64,000 nt of DNA from Tumebacillus avium (GTDB lineage: Bacteria > Bacillota > Bacilli > Tumebacillales > Tumebacillaceae). The stretch covers positions 4,952,001 to 5,016,000 of the forward strand of contig NZ_CP021434.1 of the NCBI RefSeq assembly GCF_002162355.1. The letters are read 5' to 3'. The translations under genes were made by a program, and so were the position numbers. Below are positions 35,509-45,018 of the stretch, in pieces (positions within the stretch are counted from its first letter, which is position 1; each line of letters begins with the position of its first letter). The notes beneath the pieces were generated by a model. That model was not told the origin of the DNA. It searched no databases and worked only from the letters and a program-made list of their open reading frames with translations.

Positions 35509-36839
35509 TATCCCCCGTTTCGCTTGCCTCGCCAGTGCTGAAGTCGGTCTGAGATGATCTGTTCATAGCCGTTGCGAGTTGGCGCATAGAAGGTTCGCCC
35601 GGAAAGCTCTTGCGGCAGATAGCCTTGTTCGACATAATTCCCCGGGAAATCGTGCGGGTAGAGATACCCTTTGCCATGCCCCAGCTTGGCCGCACCTTTG
35701 TAGTGGGCGTCGCGCAAGTGCATCGGGACTTCGACCGAACTGCCGTCGCGGATCTCCTGCAGGGCGATGTTGATGCCCATGTAGGCGGCGTTCGACTTTG
35801 GCGCGGTCGCCAGATAGGTCACCGCCTGGGCGAGAATGATCCGCCCTTCCGGCATCCCGATCATCTCCAGCGCCTGCATCGCCGACACTGCGACCTGCAG
35901 CGCGCGCGGGTCGGCATTGCCGATGTCTTCAGACGCCGAGATGATGATCCGGCGGGCGATAAACTTCGGGTCTTCGCCCGCGTCGATCATCTTCGCCAGC
36001 CAATACAATGCGCCGTCCGGATCGGAGCCGCGAATCGACTTGATAAACGCCGAGACGGTGTCATAGTGCGCGTCCGCATTTTTGTCATAGCGGACCACGC
36101 GGCGCTGAATCGATTCGGCAGCTTCTTCGACCGTGACGTGGACCACGCCTGCGGAGTCGGGCGGCGTGGAGAGCACGGCCAGCTCCAGCGCGTTGTACAT
36201 CCGCCGTGCATCCCCGTCCGCATAGCGGGCGATGTGCTGCAGGGCTTCCTCATCCATCTTGACATTGAGATGTCCCAGCCCGCGCTGCGGGATGGTCAGG
36301 GCGCGCTGAGCCATGGTGATCAGGTCGGCTTCGCTGTGCGACTGCAGGCGGAAGATCTGCGAACGAGACAACAGCGCCGCGTTCACTTCAAAAAACGGAT
36401 TCTCCGTCGTCGCGCCGATCAGGATGACCAGCCCTTCTTCCACATGCGGCAGCAAAGCGTCCTGCTGCGCTTTGTTAAAGCGGTGGATCTCATCGACAAA
36501 CAGCACGGTGCGCTGCGAATACATCGACAACGCGTCTCTTGCTTCCTCGACGACTTTGCGGATGTCGGCGATGCCGGCCGTCACGGCGTTGATCGAGCGA
36601 AACATCGATTTGGTGTGCCCGGCGATGATTTTGGCGATCGTCGTCTTCCCGGTGCCGGGCGGGCCAAAGAAGATCAGGGAGGTCAGCTTGTCAGTCTCGA
36701 TGGCGCGGCGCAGGAGCTTGCCCTGGCCGATGATCGCTTCCTGGCCGATCAGCTCCTCCAGGTTCTGCGGGCGCATTCTGGCGGCGAGCGGGGCGTTCTG
36801 CTTCTGTTCTTCTTGTGCCTGATAGCCGAACAGATCCAA
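35508..36839 (-). CDS. rarA: Replication-associated recombination protein A (RarA/MgsA)
   Basis: AAA+ ATPase, 443 residues, acting at stalled replication forks. It begins MDLFGYQAQEE. It has Walker A GPPGTGKTT, Walker B LFVDEIHRF and sensor GATTENPFFEVN. The C-terminal tetramerisation domain includes NYVEQGYLPQEL. The gene is followed by yczE-like and cymR with overlaps, and is 2 bp after a threonine aldolase gene, so a long operon is likely. B. subtilis yrvN is the counterpart next to cymR. Confidence 0.96.
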   Translation of the reverse strand: MDLFGYQAQEEQKQNAPLAARMRPQNLEELIGQEAIIGQGKLLRRAIETDKLTSLIFFGPPGTGKTTIAKIIAGHTKSMFRSINAVTAGIADIRKVVEEARDALSMYSQRTVLFVDEIHRFNKAQQDALLPHVEEGLVILIGATTENPFFEVNAALLSRSQIFRLQSHSEADLITMAQRALTIPQRGLGHLNVKMDEEALQHIARYADGDARRMYNALELAVLSTPPDSAGVVHVTVEEAAESIQRRVVRYDKNADAHYDTVSAFIKSIRGSDPDGALYWLAKMIDAGEDPKFIARRIIISASEDIGNADPRALQVAVSAMQALEMIGMPEGRIILAQAVTYLATAPKSNAAYMGINIALQEIRDGSSVEVPMHLRDAHYKGAAKLGHGKGYLYPHDFPGNYVEQGYLPQELSGRTFYAPTRNGYEQIISDRLQHWRGKRNGG

Positions 36840-36841
36840 TG

Positions 36842-37879
36842 TTACGCAACTCCCCGCACAACGCGGCCGATCTTGACCAGCGCGTCCTGAATCTGCTCGG
36901 TGGTGACGTCTTTGTGTGTCACGAACCGCACCAGCTCCGGGCCAAAGTCGCCGCAGAGCACGCCTTCGTCCTTCAGGCGGGCGACAAATTCCAGTTCGCT
37001 GAGCCCCGAGTTCGCCACGTTGACGATGACGATATTCGTGTCAACAGAGCTGACATCCATCTGCAAGCCTTTCATCTCGGCAAGACCGTTTGCCAGCAGT
37101 TTGGCGTTGGCATGGTCTTCCGCCAGGCGGTCGACCATCTTGGTCAAGGCGATCAAGGCCGGAGCTGCGATCACGCCGACTTGGCGCATCCCGCCGCCCA
37201 TGCGCTTGCGGATGAAGCGGGCTTGTTCGATCACTTCTTTGCTGCCGGCGAGCACAGAGCCGACCGGCGCGCCCAGCCCTTTGGAAAAGCAGACCTGCAC
37301 CGTGTCCACATATTGCGTAAACGCCGATGCTTTGTGCCCGGAGCCGACAACTGCGTTAAACAGGCGCGCGCCGTCCATGTGCACCGGCACACCGTGTTCC
37401 TTGGCGATCTTCGACACCGCTTCCAGATGCTCCAGCGGCAAGATCGTGCCGCCTGCCTTGTTATGCGTGTTCTCCACACAGATCAGACCGGTGCGCGGAT
37501 GGTGGATATTTTCTGTGCGAATCGCTTTGCGCACATCCTCCGGGTTCATCGCGCCGCGCACGCCGGGCAGGGTCTTGGTGCTCACCCCGGCATAGACGGC
37601 GTGGCCTGCGCCTTCGTACAAATAAATGTGCGCGTCCTGCTCAAGGATGACCTCATCGCCGGAGCGAGTCAGAGTCTGAATGGCGATCTGGTTGCCCAAG
37701 GTGCCGGACGAAACGTACAAAGCCGCTTCTTTGCCGAGGATCTCCGCCGCCGTCTCCTCCAACTTGATCACCGTCGGGTCATCGCGCATCACGTCGTCGC
37801 CGACTTCCGCTTCATACATCGCTCTGCGCATCTCTTCGGTCGGCTTGGTGACCGTATCGCTCCGCAAATCTATATACAT
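36842..37879 (-). CDS. Threonine aldolase family PLP enzyme, copy 1
   Basis: Fold-type I PLP enzyme that cleaves L-threonine or L-allo-threonine to glycine and acetaldehyde, 345 residues. It begins YIDLRSDTVTKPT. DAHIYLYEGAG holds the stacking His, HMDGARLFNA the Asp and Arg that hold PLP and substrate, and CFSKGLGAPVGS the PLP Lys. ATG 37879 is preferred over GTG 37888. It lies directly before rarA (2 bp) and 101 bp after a paralogue, with a terminator between. Confidence 0.92.
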   Translation of the reverse strand: MYIDLRSDTVTKPTEEMRRAMYEAEVGDDVMRDDPTVIKLEETAAEILGKEAALYVSSGTLGNQIAIQTLTRSGDEVILEQDAHIYLYEGAGHAVYAGVSTKTLPGVRGAMNPEDVRKAIRTENIHHPRTGLICVENTHNKAGGTILPLEHLEAVSKIAKEHGVPVHMDGARLFNAVVGSGHKASAFTQYVDTVQVCFSKGLGAPVGSVLAGSKEVIEQARFIRKRMGGGMRQVGVIAAPALIALTKMVDRLAEDHANAKLLANGLAEMKGLQMDVSSVDTNIVIVNVANSGLSELEFVARLKDEGVLCGDFGPELVRFVTHKDVTTEQIQDALVKIGRVVRGVA

Positions 37880-37931
37880 GTTGCACACTCTCCATTTCCG
37901 AGAAGATTACTCTGCTTTTTATTATAGAGCA

Positions 37932-37959
37932 AAAAAGCCATCCCGTGAAGGATGGCTTT
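37932..37959 (-). terminator. Terminator between the two threonine aldolase genes
   Basis: AAAGCCATCC and GGATGGCTTT form a perfect stem; A-rich on the plus strand gives T's on the minus strand. Confidence 0.88.
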
Positions 37960-37980
37960 CCCAGATGGCTTTTCATGCGC

Positions 37981-39030
37981 TTAGGCGGTCACTTTGCTTC
38001 TGACAACGCGGTTGATCACTTCCAGCGCCTTGTGGATGTCTTCGGTCGTGATGTCCTTGTGCGTGACGAAGCGGACTTGTTCCGGCGTCATCATGCCGCC
38101 GAGCACCCCTTCGTGGTAGCAGCCGATCACCAGGTCGCGCACGGTGAGCGGGCTGTCTTCCTTCATCGAGAAATAGACCATGTTCGTATCGATGTCGTCG
38201 ACGTTGATCTCCACGCCTTCGATGTTGGCCAGCCCTTCGGCGAGCAGTTTGGCGTTGGCATGGTCTTCAGCCAGGCGGTCGACCATCTCGGTCAGCGAGA
38301 CGATCATCGGCGCTGCGACAACGCCGGCCTGACGGAGCGTGCCGCCCAGACGTTTGCGCCAGTGGCGGGCGGTGTTGATCGTCTCTTTGTCGCCGGCGAG
38401 AATCGAGCCGATCGGAGCGCTCAGCCCTTTGGTGAAGCAGACTTGGACCGTATCGACGTATTGGGTGATCTCGCTGACCGGAATGCCTTGGGCAATCGCC
38501 GCGTTAAACACGCGCGCGCCGTCCATGTGCATGCGCAGGCTGTGCTCTTTGGCGATCTCCTGCAGCGCGGCGAGATTTTCATTCGGCACGATCACGCCGC
38601 CGTGGAAGTTGTGCGTGTTCTCCACGCAGATCATTGCGGATTTCGGATAATGCGGGTCGAGGAACGGACGGATCGCCGCTTTGACTTCTTTCGGGTTCAT
38701 CACGCCGCGCTTGCCCGGTATTTGACGGGGTTGGACGCCTGCGAGCACGCATTGTGCCGCGCCTTCGAGCATGACGATGTGCGACGACGCTTCGACGATG
38801 ATCTCATCGCCGCGCTGCGTCTGCGCAAGGATCGCCACCTGATTGCCCTGCGTGCCGGAGGTGACGAGCAGCGCCGCTTCCTTGCCCAGGCGTTCGGCTG
38901 CAAGTTCCTCAAGCTTCAGTACGGTCGGGTCTTCGAACGCGTTGACGTCCCCCACTTCCGCCTCGTACATCGCCTTACGCATCGCTTCCGTAGGCTGGGT
39001 CATCGTATCACTGCGCATATCGATTCTCAT
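37981..39030 (-). CDS. Threonine aldolase family PLP enzyme, copy 2
   Basis: Paralogue of the next gene, 349 residues. It keeps the fold-type I motifs: RIDMRSDTMTQPT, the His of SSHIVMLEGAA, HMDGARVFNA and the PLP Lys in CFTKGLSAPIGS. It differs around the active site, with NTHNFHGGVIVP where copy 1 has NTHNKAGGTILP, and AFEDPTV for MRDDPTV, so substrate preference may differ. ATG 39030 follows GGAGAAG. It is transcribed alone, between terminators. Confidence 0.9.
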   Translation of the reverse strand: MRIDMRSDTMTQPTEAMRKAMYEAEVGDVNAFEDPTVLKLEELAAERLGKEAALLVTSGTQGNQVAILAQTQRGDEIIVEASSHIVMLEGAAQCVLAGVQPRQIPGKRGVMNPKEVKAAIRPFLDPHYPKSAMICVENTHNFHGGVIVPNENLAALQEIAKEHSLRMHMDGARVFNAAIAQGIPVSEITQYVDTVQVCFTKGLSAPIGSILAGDKETINTARHWRKRLGGTLRQAGVVAAPMIVSLTEMVDRLAEDHANAKLLAEGLANIEGVEINVDDIDTNMVYFSMKEDSPLTVRDLVIGCYHEGVLGGMMTPEQVRFVTHKDITTEDIHKALEVINRVVRSKVTA

Positions 39031-39121
39031 CTTCTCCAAACTCCTTTGCCCGAAAATTTACTCTATTATGATTAAAACTATTATATCGGAAATAGAGTTA
39101 AAAACCTATACTAAAATGAAA

Positions 39122-39152
39122 AATGAGTGATGGCATTTACCATCACTCAAAT
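39122..39152 (-). terminator. Terminator of map
   Basis: TGAGTGATGG and CCATCACTCA form a 10-bp stem with T-rich flank on the minus strand. Confidence 0.85.
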
Positions 39153-39157
39153 TTTCA

Positions 39158-39907
39158 CTACAGCACGGTCATGATCTGCGGGCCGTCTGCGGTGATGACG
39201 ATCGTATGTTCATATTGCGTGGTCAGAGATCCGTCGGCGGTGCGCACCGTCCAGCCGTCTTTTTCATCGAGTTTGACGTGGTGCTTGCCGATGTTGATCA
39301 TCGGCTCGATCGTAAAGACCATGCCTTCGCGCAGGCGCGGGCCGCGTCCGGCCGGACCGTAGTGCGGCACCTGCGGCTCTTCATGGATCTTGCGCCCGAT
39401 GCCGTGGCCGATGTATTCGCGCACGACCGAGTAGCCGAGCCCTTCGGCGTGCAGCTGGATCGCGTTCGACACATCGCCGATGCGGTTGCCGACGACCGCC
39501 TGTTCGATCCCTTTAAACAGGCAGTCATGCGTCACATCGAGCAACTGCTGCGCCGCTTCCGAAACGTTGCCAACCGCGTAGCTCCACGCCGAGTCGGCAT
39601 GCAGGCCGTCGAGCAGGGCCACCATGTCGATCGTGACGATGTCGCCGTCTTTGAGCGTGTATTTGGACGGGAACCCGTGGCAGACCACGTCGTTGACCGA
39701 CGCGCAGGTCGCGTACTGGTAGCCGTTGTAGCCGATCTGGGCAGGAACTGCATTTTTGCTGCGCATGTAGGCGTCGACAAAATCATTGATCTCCATCGTG
39801 GTGATGCCGGGGCGGATCAGCTTTTTGATCTCGCGGTGGCATTCCGCGACGATGCGCCCGGCCTCGCGGATCACTTCGATCTCAGCTTGACTTTTCAGTT
39901 CGATCAC
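39158..39907 (-). CDS. map: Type I methionine aminopeptidase
   Basis: Removes the initiator methionine from nascent proteins, 249 residues. The metal ligands are Asp in TIDMVALLDG and HADSAW, His in GHGIGRKIHEEP, Glu in FTIEPMINIG and Glu in QYEHTIV. His in CHGFPS is the substrate-binding residue. There is no N-terminal zinc-finger extension. It lies downstream of the 6S-like RNA with its own terminator, outside the secY-adk-map ribosomal cluster where map is usually found. Confidence 0.96.
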   Translation of the reverse strand: MIELKSQAEIEVIREAGRIVAECHREIKKLIRPGITTMEINDFVDAYMRSKNAVPAQIGYNGYQYATCASVNDVVCHGFPSKYTLKDGDIVTIDMVALLDGLHADSAWSYAVGNVSEAAQQLLDVTHDCLFKGIEQAVVGNRIGDVSNAIQLHAEGLGYSVVREYIGHGIGRKIHEEPQVPHYGPAGRGPRLREGMVFTIEPMINIGKHHVKLDEKDGWTVRTADGSLTTQYEHTIVITADGPQIMTVL

Positions 39908-39969
39908 TCATAAACACTTCCCACTGTATAGATTTTCTACCCGTTACTATATCATATGCCAAGACACAG

Positions 39970-40001
39970 AAAAACCCGACTCTGAAAAAGAGCCGGGTTT
40001 G
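39970..40001 (-). terminator. Terminator of the 6S-like RNA
   Basis: AACCCG-CTCT and AGAG-CGGGTT form the stem, with TTTTTC following on the minus strand. It lies about 20 nt after the rod structure. Confidence 0.8.
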
Positions 40002-40019
40002 GTGATTTGTTGATCATGA

Positions 40020-40237
40020 AGTCAAAGAACCCCTCGCAGCCGTGTTACCATTGTTTTGAACCCGCTCGCGCAGGTGGGTTGCCAGTTCTGATATCGGGTA
40101 TCCGCCTCGACATGATTGTCAGCGGCTCTCGCGCCCATCAGCGACTCTCGTGCATCCCTTATAGGTAATGTTGGATCAAAACGAAAGACAATCACCAACA
40201 TTGGAGGGTTCTTTGGATGAACAACTCAAGTTCTTCT
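40020..40237 (-). ncRNA. ssrS: 6S-like RNA (SsrS/BsrA type)
   Basis: Non-coding stretch between aspS and map. On the minus strand CAAAGAACC (from 40215) pairs with GGTTCTTTG (ending 40023), closing a 193-nt rod. This is the length and closing-stem design of 6S RNA, which binds sigma-A RNA polymerase in stationary phase. Its 3' arm reads GAGGGGTTCTTTG, close to the 3' end of B. subtilis 6S-1 (GAGGTTCTTTC), and bsrA also lies next to aspS in B. subtilis. A promoter and terminator flank it. No reading frame with a ribosome binding site was found. The inner pairing was not computed. Confidence 0.72.
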
Positions 40238-40243
40238 GACTAG

Positions 40244-40273
40244 ATAGTAGCACATCCATTTAAGGAGTTGCAA
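40244..40273 (-). promoter_or_regulatory. Promoter of the 6S-like RNA
   Basis: TTGCAA (40268-40273) and TACTAT (40244-40249), 18 bp apart on the minus strand. It predicts a start near 40237. It lies between the aspS stop and the RNA. Confidence 0.6.
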
Positions 40274-40297
40274 GAAAATTCACATAGTTCCCAAGAA

Positions 40298-42133
40298 CTA
40301 TTTTGCTTCTGTTTCTTCAGCCTCTTGCTTTTCGACGCCGGACAATGCTTTCCCGCCCAGGGCGATGTGCAGGGTGTCGAGCTGTTCGGTGACGACCGGC
40401 GACGGCGCCTGGGTCATCAGGTCGGACGCAGACGACGTTTTCGGGAAAGCGATGGTGTCGCGCAGGGACTGGCGGCCGGCCATGATCATGATCAGGCGGT
40501 CGAGGCCAAACGCGATGCCGCCGTGCGGCGGAGTGCCGTACTCAAACGCTTCGAGCAGGAAGCCAAACTGCTCCCACGCTTCTTCCCTCGAGAAGCCCAA
40601 GGCTTGGAACATGCGCTCCTGAATCTCGCGGCGGAAGATCCGCATCGAGCCGCCGCCGATCTCAAAGCCGTTCAAGGCAAGGTCGTACGCTTTGGCGCGG
40701 ACGTTTGCCGGGTCGGTTTCCAACAGGTGCAGGTCTTCTTCCATCGGCATGGTGAACGGATGGTGAGCGGCGACGTAGCGGTTCGCTTCTTCGTCATGCT
40801 CAAGCAGCGGGAACTCGGTGACCCAGATGAACTTGAAGCTGCTTTCGTCGATCAGGCCAAGCTCTTTGCCGAGCTTCGAGCGCAGAGCGCCAAGGGAATC
40901 GGCGACCACTTTCTTGCTGTCGGCCGCGAAGAGCAGCAGGTCGCCTTTTTGCGCGCCCGCCTGGGCGATGATCGCTGCCATCTCTTCTTCGGAGAAGAAC
41001 TTGGCGATCGGCGACTTCACGCCTTCTTCTTGAACAGCGATCCAGGCCATGCCTTTTGCCCCGTAGCGCTTGACGAACGCTTCCAGCTCGTCGATCTGCT
41101 TGCGGGAGTAGGACGCGCAGCCCGGCGCCACGATGCATTTCACTTCGCCGCCATTTTCGATCGCCATGTTGAACACTTTGAAGCCGGAGCCGCGCACTTG
41201 CTCGGTCAGGTCTTGCAGTTCGAGGCCAAAGCGGACGTCCGGCTTATCGGAGCCGTAGCGCGCCATCGCTTCGCGATAGGTGATGCGCGGGAACGGACGC
41301 GGAATCTCGACGTTCATCGTCGCTTGGAACACGCCTGTCATCATCTCTTCGACCATCTCTTGGAACTGATCCATCGACATGAAGGACTGCTCGATGTCGA
41401 GCTGGGTGAATTCCGGCTGGCGGTCTGCGCGCAAGTCTTCATCGCGGAAGCAGCGCGCGATCTGGTAGTAGCGCTCAAAGCCGGAGACCATCAGGAGCTG
41501 CTTGAACAGCTGCGGCGACTGCGGCAGGGCGTAGAACTCGCCCGGATGGACGCGGGACGGCACGAGGTAGTCGCGTGCGCCTTCCGGGGTCGATTTGGTC
41601 AGGATCGGCGTTTCCACTTCGATGAAGGAGTTGTGGTCCATGAAGTTGCGCAGATAGGTGGTCACTTTCGAGCGGAGCAGGAAGATCTTTTGCATCTCCG
41701 CGCGGCGCAGGTCGAGGTAGCGGTATTTCAGGCGCAGATTCTCATCGACATCAATGCCGTCTTGGATGTAGAACGGCGTGTTTTTCGCAGCGTTCAAGAT
41801 TTCGACTTTCGAGACTTTGACTTCGATCTCGCCGGTCGGGATCTTGGCGTTGACCGCGCCCGCTTCACGCTCGGCCACAACGCCTTCGATCGCGATCACG
41901 TATTCACCGCGGAGCTTGTCGCCTTGCGCCATCAGCGCTTGGCTGCCCGCTTCTTCGGTCGGCTGGAACACGACTTGGGCAAAGCCGGAACGGTCGCGCA
42001 GGTCGATGAAGATCAGGTTGCCGAGGTCGCGGCGGCGCTGTACCCAGCCGGTCAGGACGACCGTTTGGCCGGCGTGTTCTTTGCGAAGTTCGCCCGCGCG
42101 GTGCGTGCGATACAATGTTTGCTGTTCACTCAT
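40298..42133 (-). CDS. aspS: Aspartyl-tRNA synthetase
   Basis: Class II synthetase, 611 residues, of the long bacterial type. It has an N-terminal OB-fold anticodon domain ([20 protein letters not shown]), class II motif 2 in [17 protein letters not shown], the bacterial GAD insertion (about 290-420) and motif 3 in [12 protein letters not shown]. It follows hisS by 41 bp in one operon, the order found in many Bacillales. Expression of both should be set by the T-box leader upstream of hisS. Confidence 0.97.
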   Translation of the reverse strand: MSEQQTLYRTHRAGELRKEHAGQTVVLTGWVQRRRDLGNLIFIDLRDRSGFAQVVFQPTEEAGSQALMAQGDKLRGEYVIAIEGVVAEREAGAVNAKIPTGEIEVKVSKVEILNAAKNTPFYIQDGIDVDENLRLKYRYLDLRRAEMQKIFLLRSKVTTYLRNFMDHNSFIEVETPILTKSTPEGARDYLVPSRVHPGEFYALPQSPQLFKQLLMVSGFERYYQIARCFRDEDLRADRQPEFTQLDIEQSFMSMDQFQEMVEEMMTGVFQATMNVEIPRPFPRITYREAMARYGSDKPDVRFGLELQDLTEQVRGSGFKVFNMAIENGGEVKCIVAPGCASYSRKQIDELEAFVKRYGAKGMAWIAVQEEGVKSPIAKFFSEEEMAAIIAQAGAQKGDLLLFAADSKKVVADSLGALRSKLGKELGLIDESSFKFIWVTEFPLLEHDEEANRYVAAHHPFTMPMEEDLHLLETDPANVRAKAYDLALNGFEIGGGSMRIFRREIQERMFQALGFSREEAWEQFGFLLEAFEYGTPPHGGIAFGLDRLIMIMAGRQSLRDTIAFPKTSSASDLMTQAPSPVVTEQLDTLHIALGGKALSGVEKQEAEETEAK

Positions 42134-42174
42134 GGTTGGTTCCCCCTGTATTGGCCCGGTGTGGCCTGGTATCG

Positions 42175-43425
42175 CTACATGTTGCTCTGCACTTTTTCGA
42201 TCAGTTCGGCGAGCGGCACGGTGATCTGTTCGCCCGTCTCCATGTCTTTGACGTTGGCGACGCCTTGGGCAAGCTCGTCGTCGCCGAGGATGACAACTTG
42301 GCGGGCGCTCAAGCGGTCGGCCGCTTTCATCTGCGCTTTCATGCTTTTGCCGAGATAGTCTTTGTCGGCGACGATGCCGGCGACGCGCATTTCGTGCAGC
42401 AGCTTGACGCTGTGCTGTTGCGCCGCTTCGCCGAGTGCGACGAAGAAGACGTCGATGCCTTTGGCGATCGGCAATTCGACCTGCTGGTTCTGCAGCGCGA
42501 TCAAGGCACGCTCGATGCCGACAGCAAAGCCGATGCCCGGCATCTCCGGTCCGCCGAGCTGCTCGACGAGGCCGTTGTAGCGGCCGCCGCCGGAGAGCGT
42601 GGAGCCGTTTTCGATAAACTCAAACGCCGTTTGCGTATAGTAGTCGAGGCCGCGCACCATGCGCGGGTTGACGGTGTAGTTGATGCCAAACGATTCGAGG
42701 TAGGAGCAGACCGCCTGGAAGTGCTCGCGGTCGGTGTCGGTCAGGTGATCGAGCATCTCCGGCGCGCCTTGGGTCAAGGTCTTGCACTTGTCGACTTTGC
42801 AGTCGAGGATGCGCATCGGGTTGCGGTCATAGCGGCTCTGGCAGTCTGCGCAGAGCTCTTCTTTCACCGGGTGCAGGTGGCTGCGCAGCACATCGCGGTA
42901 GTTCGTGCGGCTCTCCGGAGAGCCGACCGAGTTGATCTCCAGCGTGATGTCGTTCAGACCCAGCTCGGTGAAAAACGTCATCGCCAGCGCGATGACTTCT
43001 GCGTCGACGCTCGGGTCGCTGGCGCCCAGCACTTCGACGCCAAACTGGTGGAACTGGCGGTAACGGCCGGACTGCGGACGCTCATAGCGGAACATCGGGC
43101 CGATGTAGAACAGCTTGGTCGGCTGCTGCGGCTGTGCGTAGAGCTTGCTTTCCACAAAGGCGCGAACGGCCGAAGCGGTGCCTTCCGGGCGCAGGGTCAG
43201 CGAGCGTTCGCCGCGATCCTGGAAAGTGTACATCTCTTTTTCCACGATGTCGGTCGTTTCGCCGACACCGCGTGCAAACAGCTCGGTGTGCTCGAAGACC
43301 GGGGTGCGGACTTCTGCGGTGTTAAAGCGACGGCAAACTTCGCGTGCCGTCTTCTCGATAAATTGCCATTTCTCCACATCGCCGGGGAGAATGTCGTTAG
43401 TGCCGCGCGGGCGATTGGTCATCAT
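42175..43425 (-). CDS. hisS: Histidyl-tRNA synthetase
   Basis: Class II synthetase, 416 residues. Motif 1 region [10 protein letters not shown] is at the start. Motif 2 is in [16 protein letters not shown], the histidine-binding loop is [13 protein letters not shown], and motif 3 is GFAVGIERA. The C-terminal anticodon domain begins near [12 protein letters not shown] 43425 or the ATG after it can be the start, ten bases after GAGGAGG. The T-box leader with its terminator ends 52 bp upstream. Confidence 0.97.
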   Translation of the reverse strand: MMTNRPRGTNDILPGDVEKWQFIEKTAREVCRRFNTAEVRTPVFEHTELFARGVGETTDIVEKEMYTFQDRGERSLTLRPEGTASAVRAFVESKLYAQPQQPTKLFYIGPMFRYERPQSGRYRQFHQFGVEVLGASDPSVDAEVIALAMTFFTELGLNDITLEINSVGSPESRTNYRDVLRSHLHPVKEELCADCQSRYDRNPMRILDCKVDKCKTLTQGAPEMLDHLTDTDREHFQAVCSYLESFGINYTVNPRMVRGLDYYTQTAFEFIENGSTLSGGGRYNGLVEQLGGPEMPGIGFAVGIERALIALQNQQVELPIAKGIDVFFVALGEAAQQHSVKLLHEMRVAGIVADKDYLGKSMKAQMKAADRLSARQVVILGDDELAQGVANVKDMETGEQITVPLAELIEKVQSNM

Positions 43426-43476
43426 AGGGGACGTGCCTCCTCATACTTGAACATCGATCAACTAGTGAAATCAAAA

Positions 43477-43764
43477 ATAAAAAAGCTCCCGTCGCTAAGC
43501 GTATATCGCTTAGGGACGAGAGCTGTGACTTCCCGTGGTACCACCCTATTTGAAGCTGCACAAAGCCAGCTTCCACTCGCCGGGTAACGTCCGGTCACGC
43601 CGCCCTGCTACCGCGCTTGCCGGCAAGCGTTTCGCAGGGGGTCCTCCAGGGTGTCATTCATCAAGGGTGCGCTAGAGAGACACTTTCAGCCGCGGTGTCT
43701 CCTCTCTGACTAGGCGGGTCCTTAACTACTGGGCCCTTTCACTGGATCTCGTGGGATTGAATTA
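43477..43764 (-). promoter_or_regulatory. T-box leader of hisS-aspS
   Basis: On the minus strand, the antiterminator T-box sequence AGGGTGGTACCACGG occupies 43533-43547. It is followed by the terminator stem 43477-43524 (CCCTAAGCG...CGCTTAG with flanking GAGCT pairing) and TTTTTT. Stem I starts near 43750. The bulge that should hold the specifier reads GACAC at 43651-43655, which contains Asp GAC and His CAC. Uncharged tRNA binding to such leaders stabilises the antiterminator and lets transcription proceed. Confidence 0.92.
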
Positions 43765-43770
43765 AGAGTA

Positions 43771-43799
43771 ATCTTACTCAGCCAATGATCGTCTGTCAA
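43771..43799 (-). promoter_or_regulatory. Promoter of the hisS-aspS T-box operon
   Basis: TTGACA (43794-43799) and TAAGAT (43771-43776), 17 bp apart, on the minus strand. It lies inside the last codons of the MFS gene upstream. Confidence 0.75.
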
Positions 43800-45018
43800 G
43801 CCTATTTTGCCCACGACTGCGAAGTTTTATCAGCGGAAGGAGTCCTAATGCAAATAAAATTCCTCCGGCCGCCGTAAACCCGGCCGTCACGGTAAGCAGC
43901 CCCAGCAGCGGCCCGGCCACCGCCACGCCAAGCGACTCCGAGCCAAACGAAGCGGTCGCCCAGATGCTCTGGCAGGCCGACATGCGCGACAGGGGCATCT
44001 TTTGCTGGATGATCGTCGTCACCGGAATGTCGGTCAGAAAATGGGCGAATCCGGTCAGCCCGACCAAGAGGCAGCAGAGCAGGAGCGGCGGCGTCAAAGC
44101 CAGCGCCCCAAACGTCACGCCGTAGATCAGCCAGCCCAGCGCGACCAGGGTGAGAATCTTCAACCGGGACAACTTTTTCATCAACGCGGCCGACAGGAAC
44201 ATCCCGACCGAGAAACAAGCCATGAGCAGGCCGTACGCATCCCCGTCACCGCCCAGCCCTTCCCCGGCCAAGAGCGGCAAGCCGATCTTGATCATTCCGG
44301 CCGAGGCGATCAGGCCCAGCGACGAGAGCAGGATCGCGGCCAAGACCGCTTTTTCCCCGCGAATCTCCCGCCCGGCGCTCCGAATGTCTTGGAAGATCGA
44401 GCCCGCACGGCGGTCAGCAGGTCCGCGCTCCCCTTTGGGCAGCAGGATCAGCCACACCGTCCAGAGCGACAAAAAGAAGCTCCCTGCGTTAAGCCACAGC
44501 ATCAGATCGGCCTGCCCCCACGCCATCAGCACGCCGCCGAGCAGCATGCCGCCGACTTTGCAGATGCGCTTGGCGCTCTCCGACAGCGAGTTGGCGAGCA
44601 GCAAGTCTTCGCGCGGCAGCATCTGCGGCAGAATCGACCGCAGTGACGGATGGAAAAACGCCCGGGCCGAGGTGAGCAGCGCCGCGACGACGCACACTTC
44701 CCACAGCGTCAAGTCTCCGAGCCCGTATCGCACAGCCAAATACAGCACCGTAAAGCCCCTCAGCGCATCGGTGACAACCATCGTCAGCTTGCGGTCCCAG
44801 CGGTCGACGTACGCGCCCGCGACCACACCAAGCACGAGAAACGGCACCGTCTGGCACAGCACCAGCCAGCTCAGCGCGGCGGCCGATCCGGTCATCTGAT
44901 AGACCAGCCAGACGATGCCGACCTCGTAGATCGCATCGCCCAGTTGGGAGAGCACCTGACCGGAAAAGAGCAGGCGGTAGTTGCGAACCTTGAGCAGTTC
45001 CGTATAGCTAGCGGACAA
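43774..45018 (-). CDS. MFS transporter
   Basis: 414 residues with about twelve hydrophobic segments. The family loop signature is AGAYVDRWDRKLTM. It resembles macrolide-efflux-like MFS proteins but the substrate is unknown. Its ATG overlaps the end of the flippase gene by 11 bp, so the two are co-translated. The last codons overlap the hisS promoter. Confidence 0.88.
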   Translation of the reverse strand: MSASYTELLKVRNYRLLFSGQVLSQLGDAIYEVGIVWLVYQMTGSAAALSWLVLCQTVPFLVLGVVAGAYVDRWDRKLTMVVTDALRGFTVLYLAVRYGLGDLTLWEVCVVAALLTSARAFFHPSLRSILPQMLPREDLLLANSLSESAKRICKVGGMLLGGVLMAWGQADLMLWLNAGSFFLSLWTVWLILLPKGERGPADRRAGSIFQDIRSAGREIRGEKAVLAAILLSSLGLIASAGMIKIGLPLLAGEGLGGDGDAYGLLMACFSVGMFLSAALMKKLSRLKILTLVALGWLIYGVTFGALALTPPLLLCCLLVGLTGFAHFLTDIPVTTIIQQKMPLSRMSACQSIWATASFGSESLGVAVAGPLLGLLTVTAGFTAAGGILFALGLLPLIKLRSRGQNRLDRRSLAE

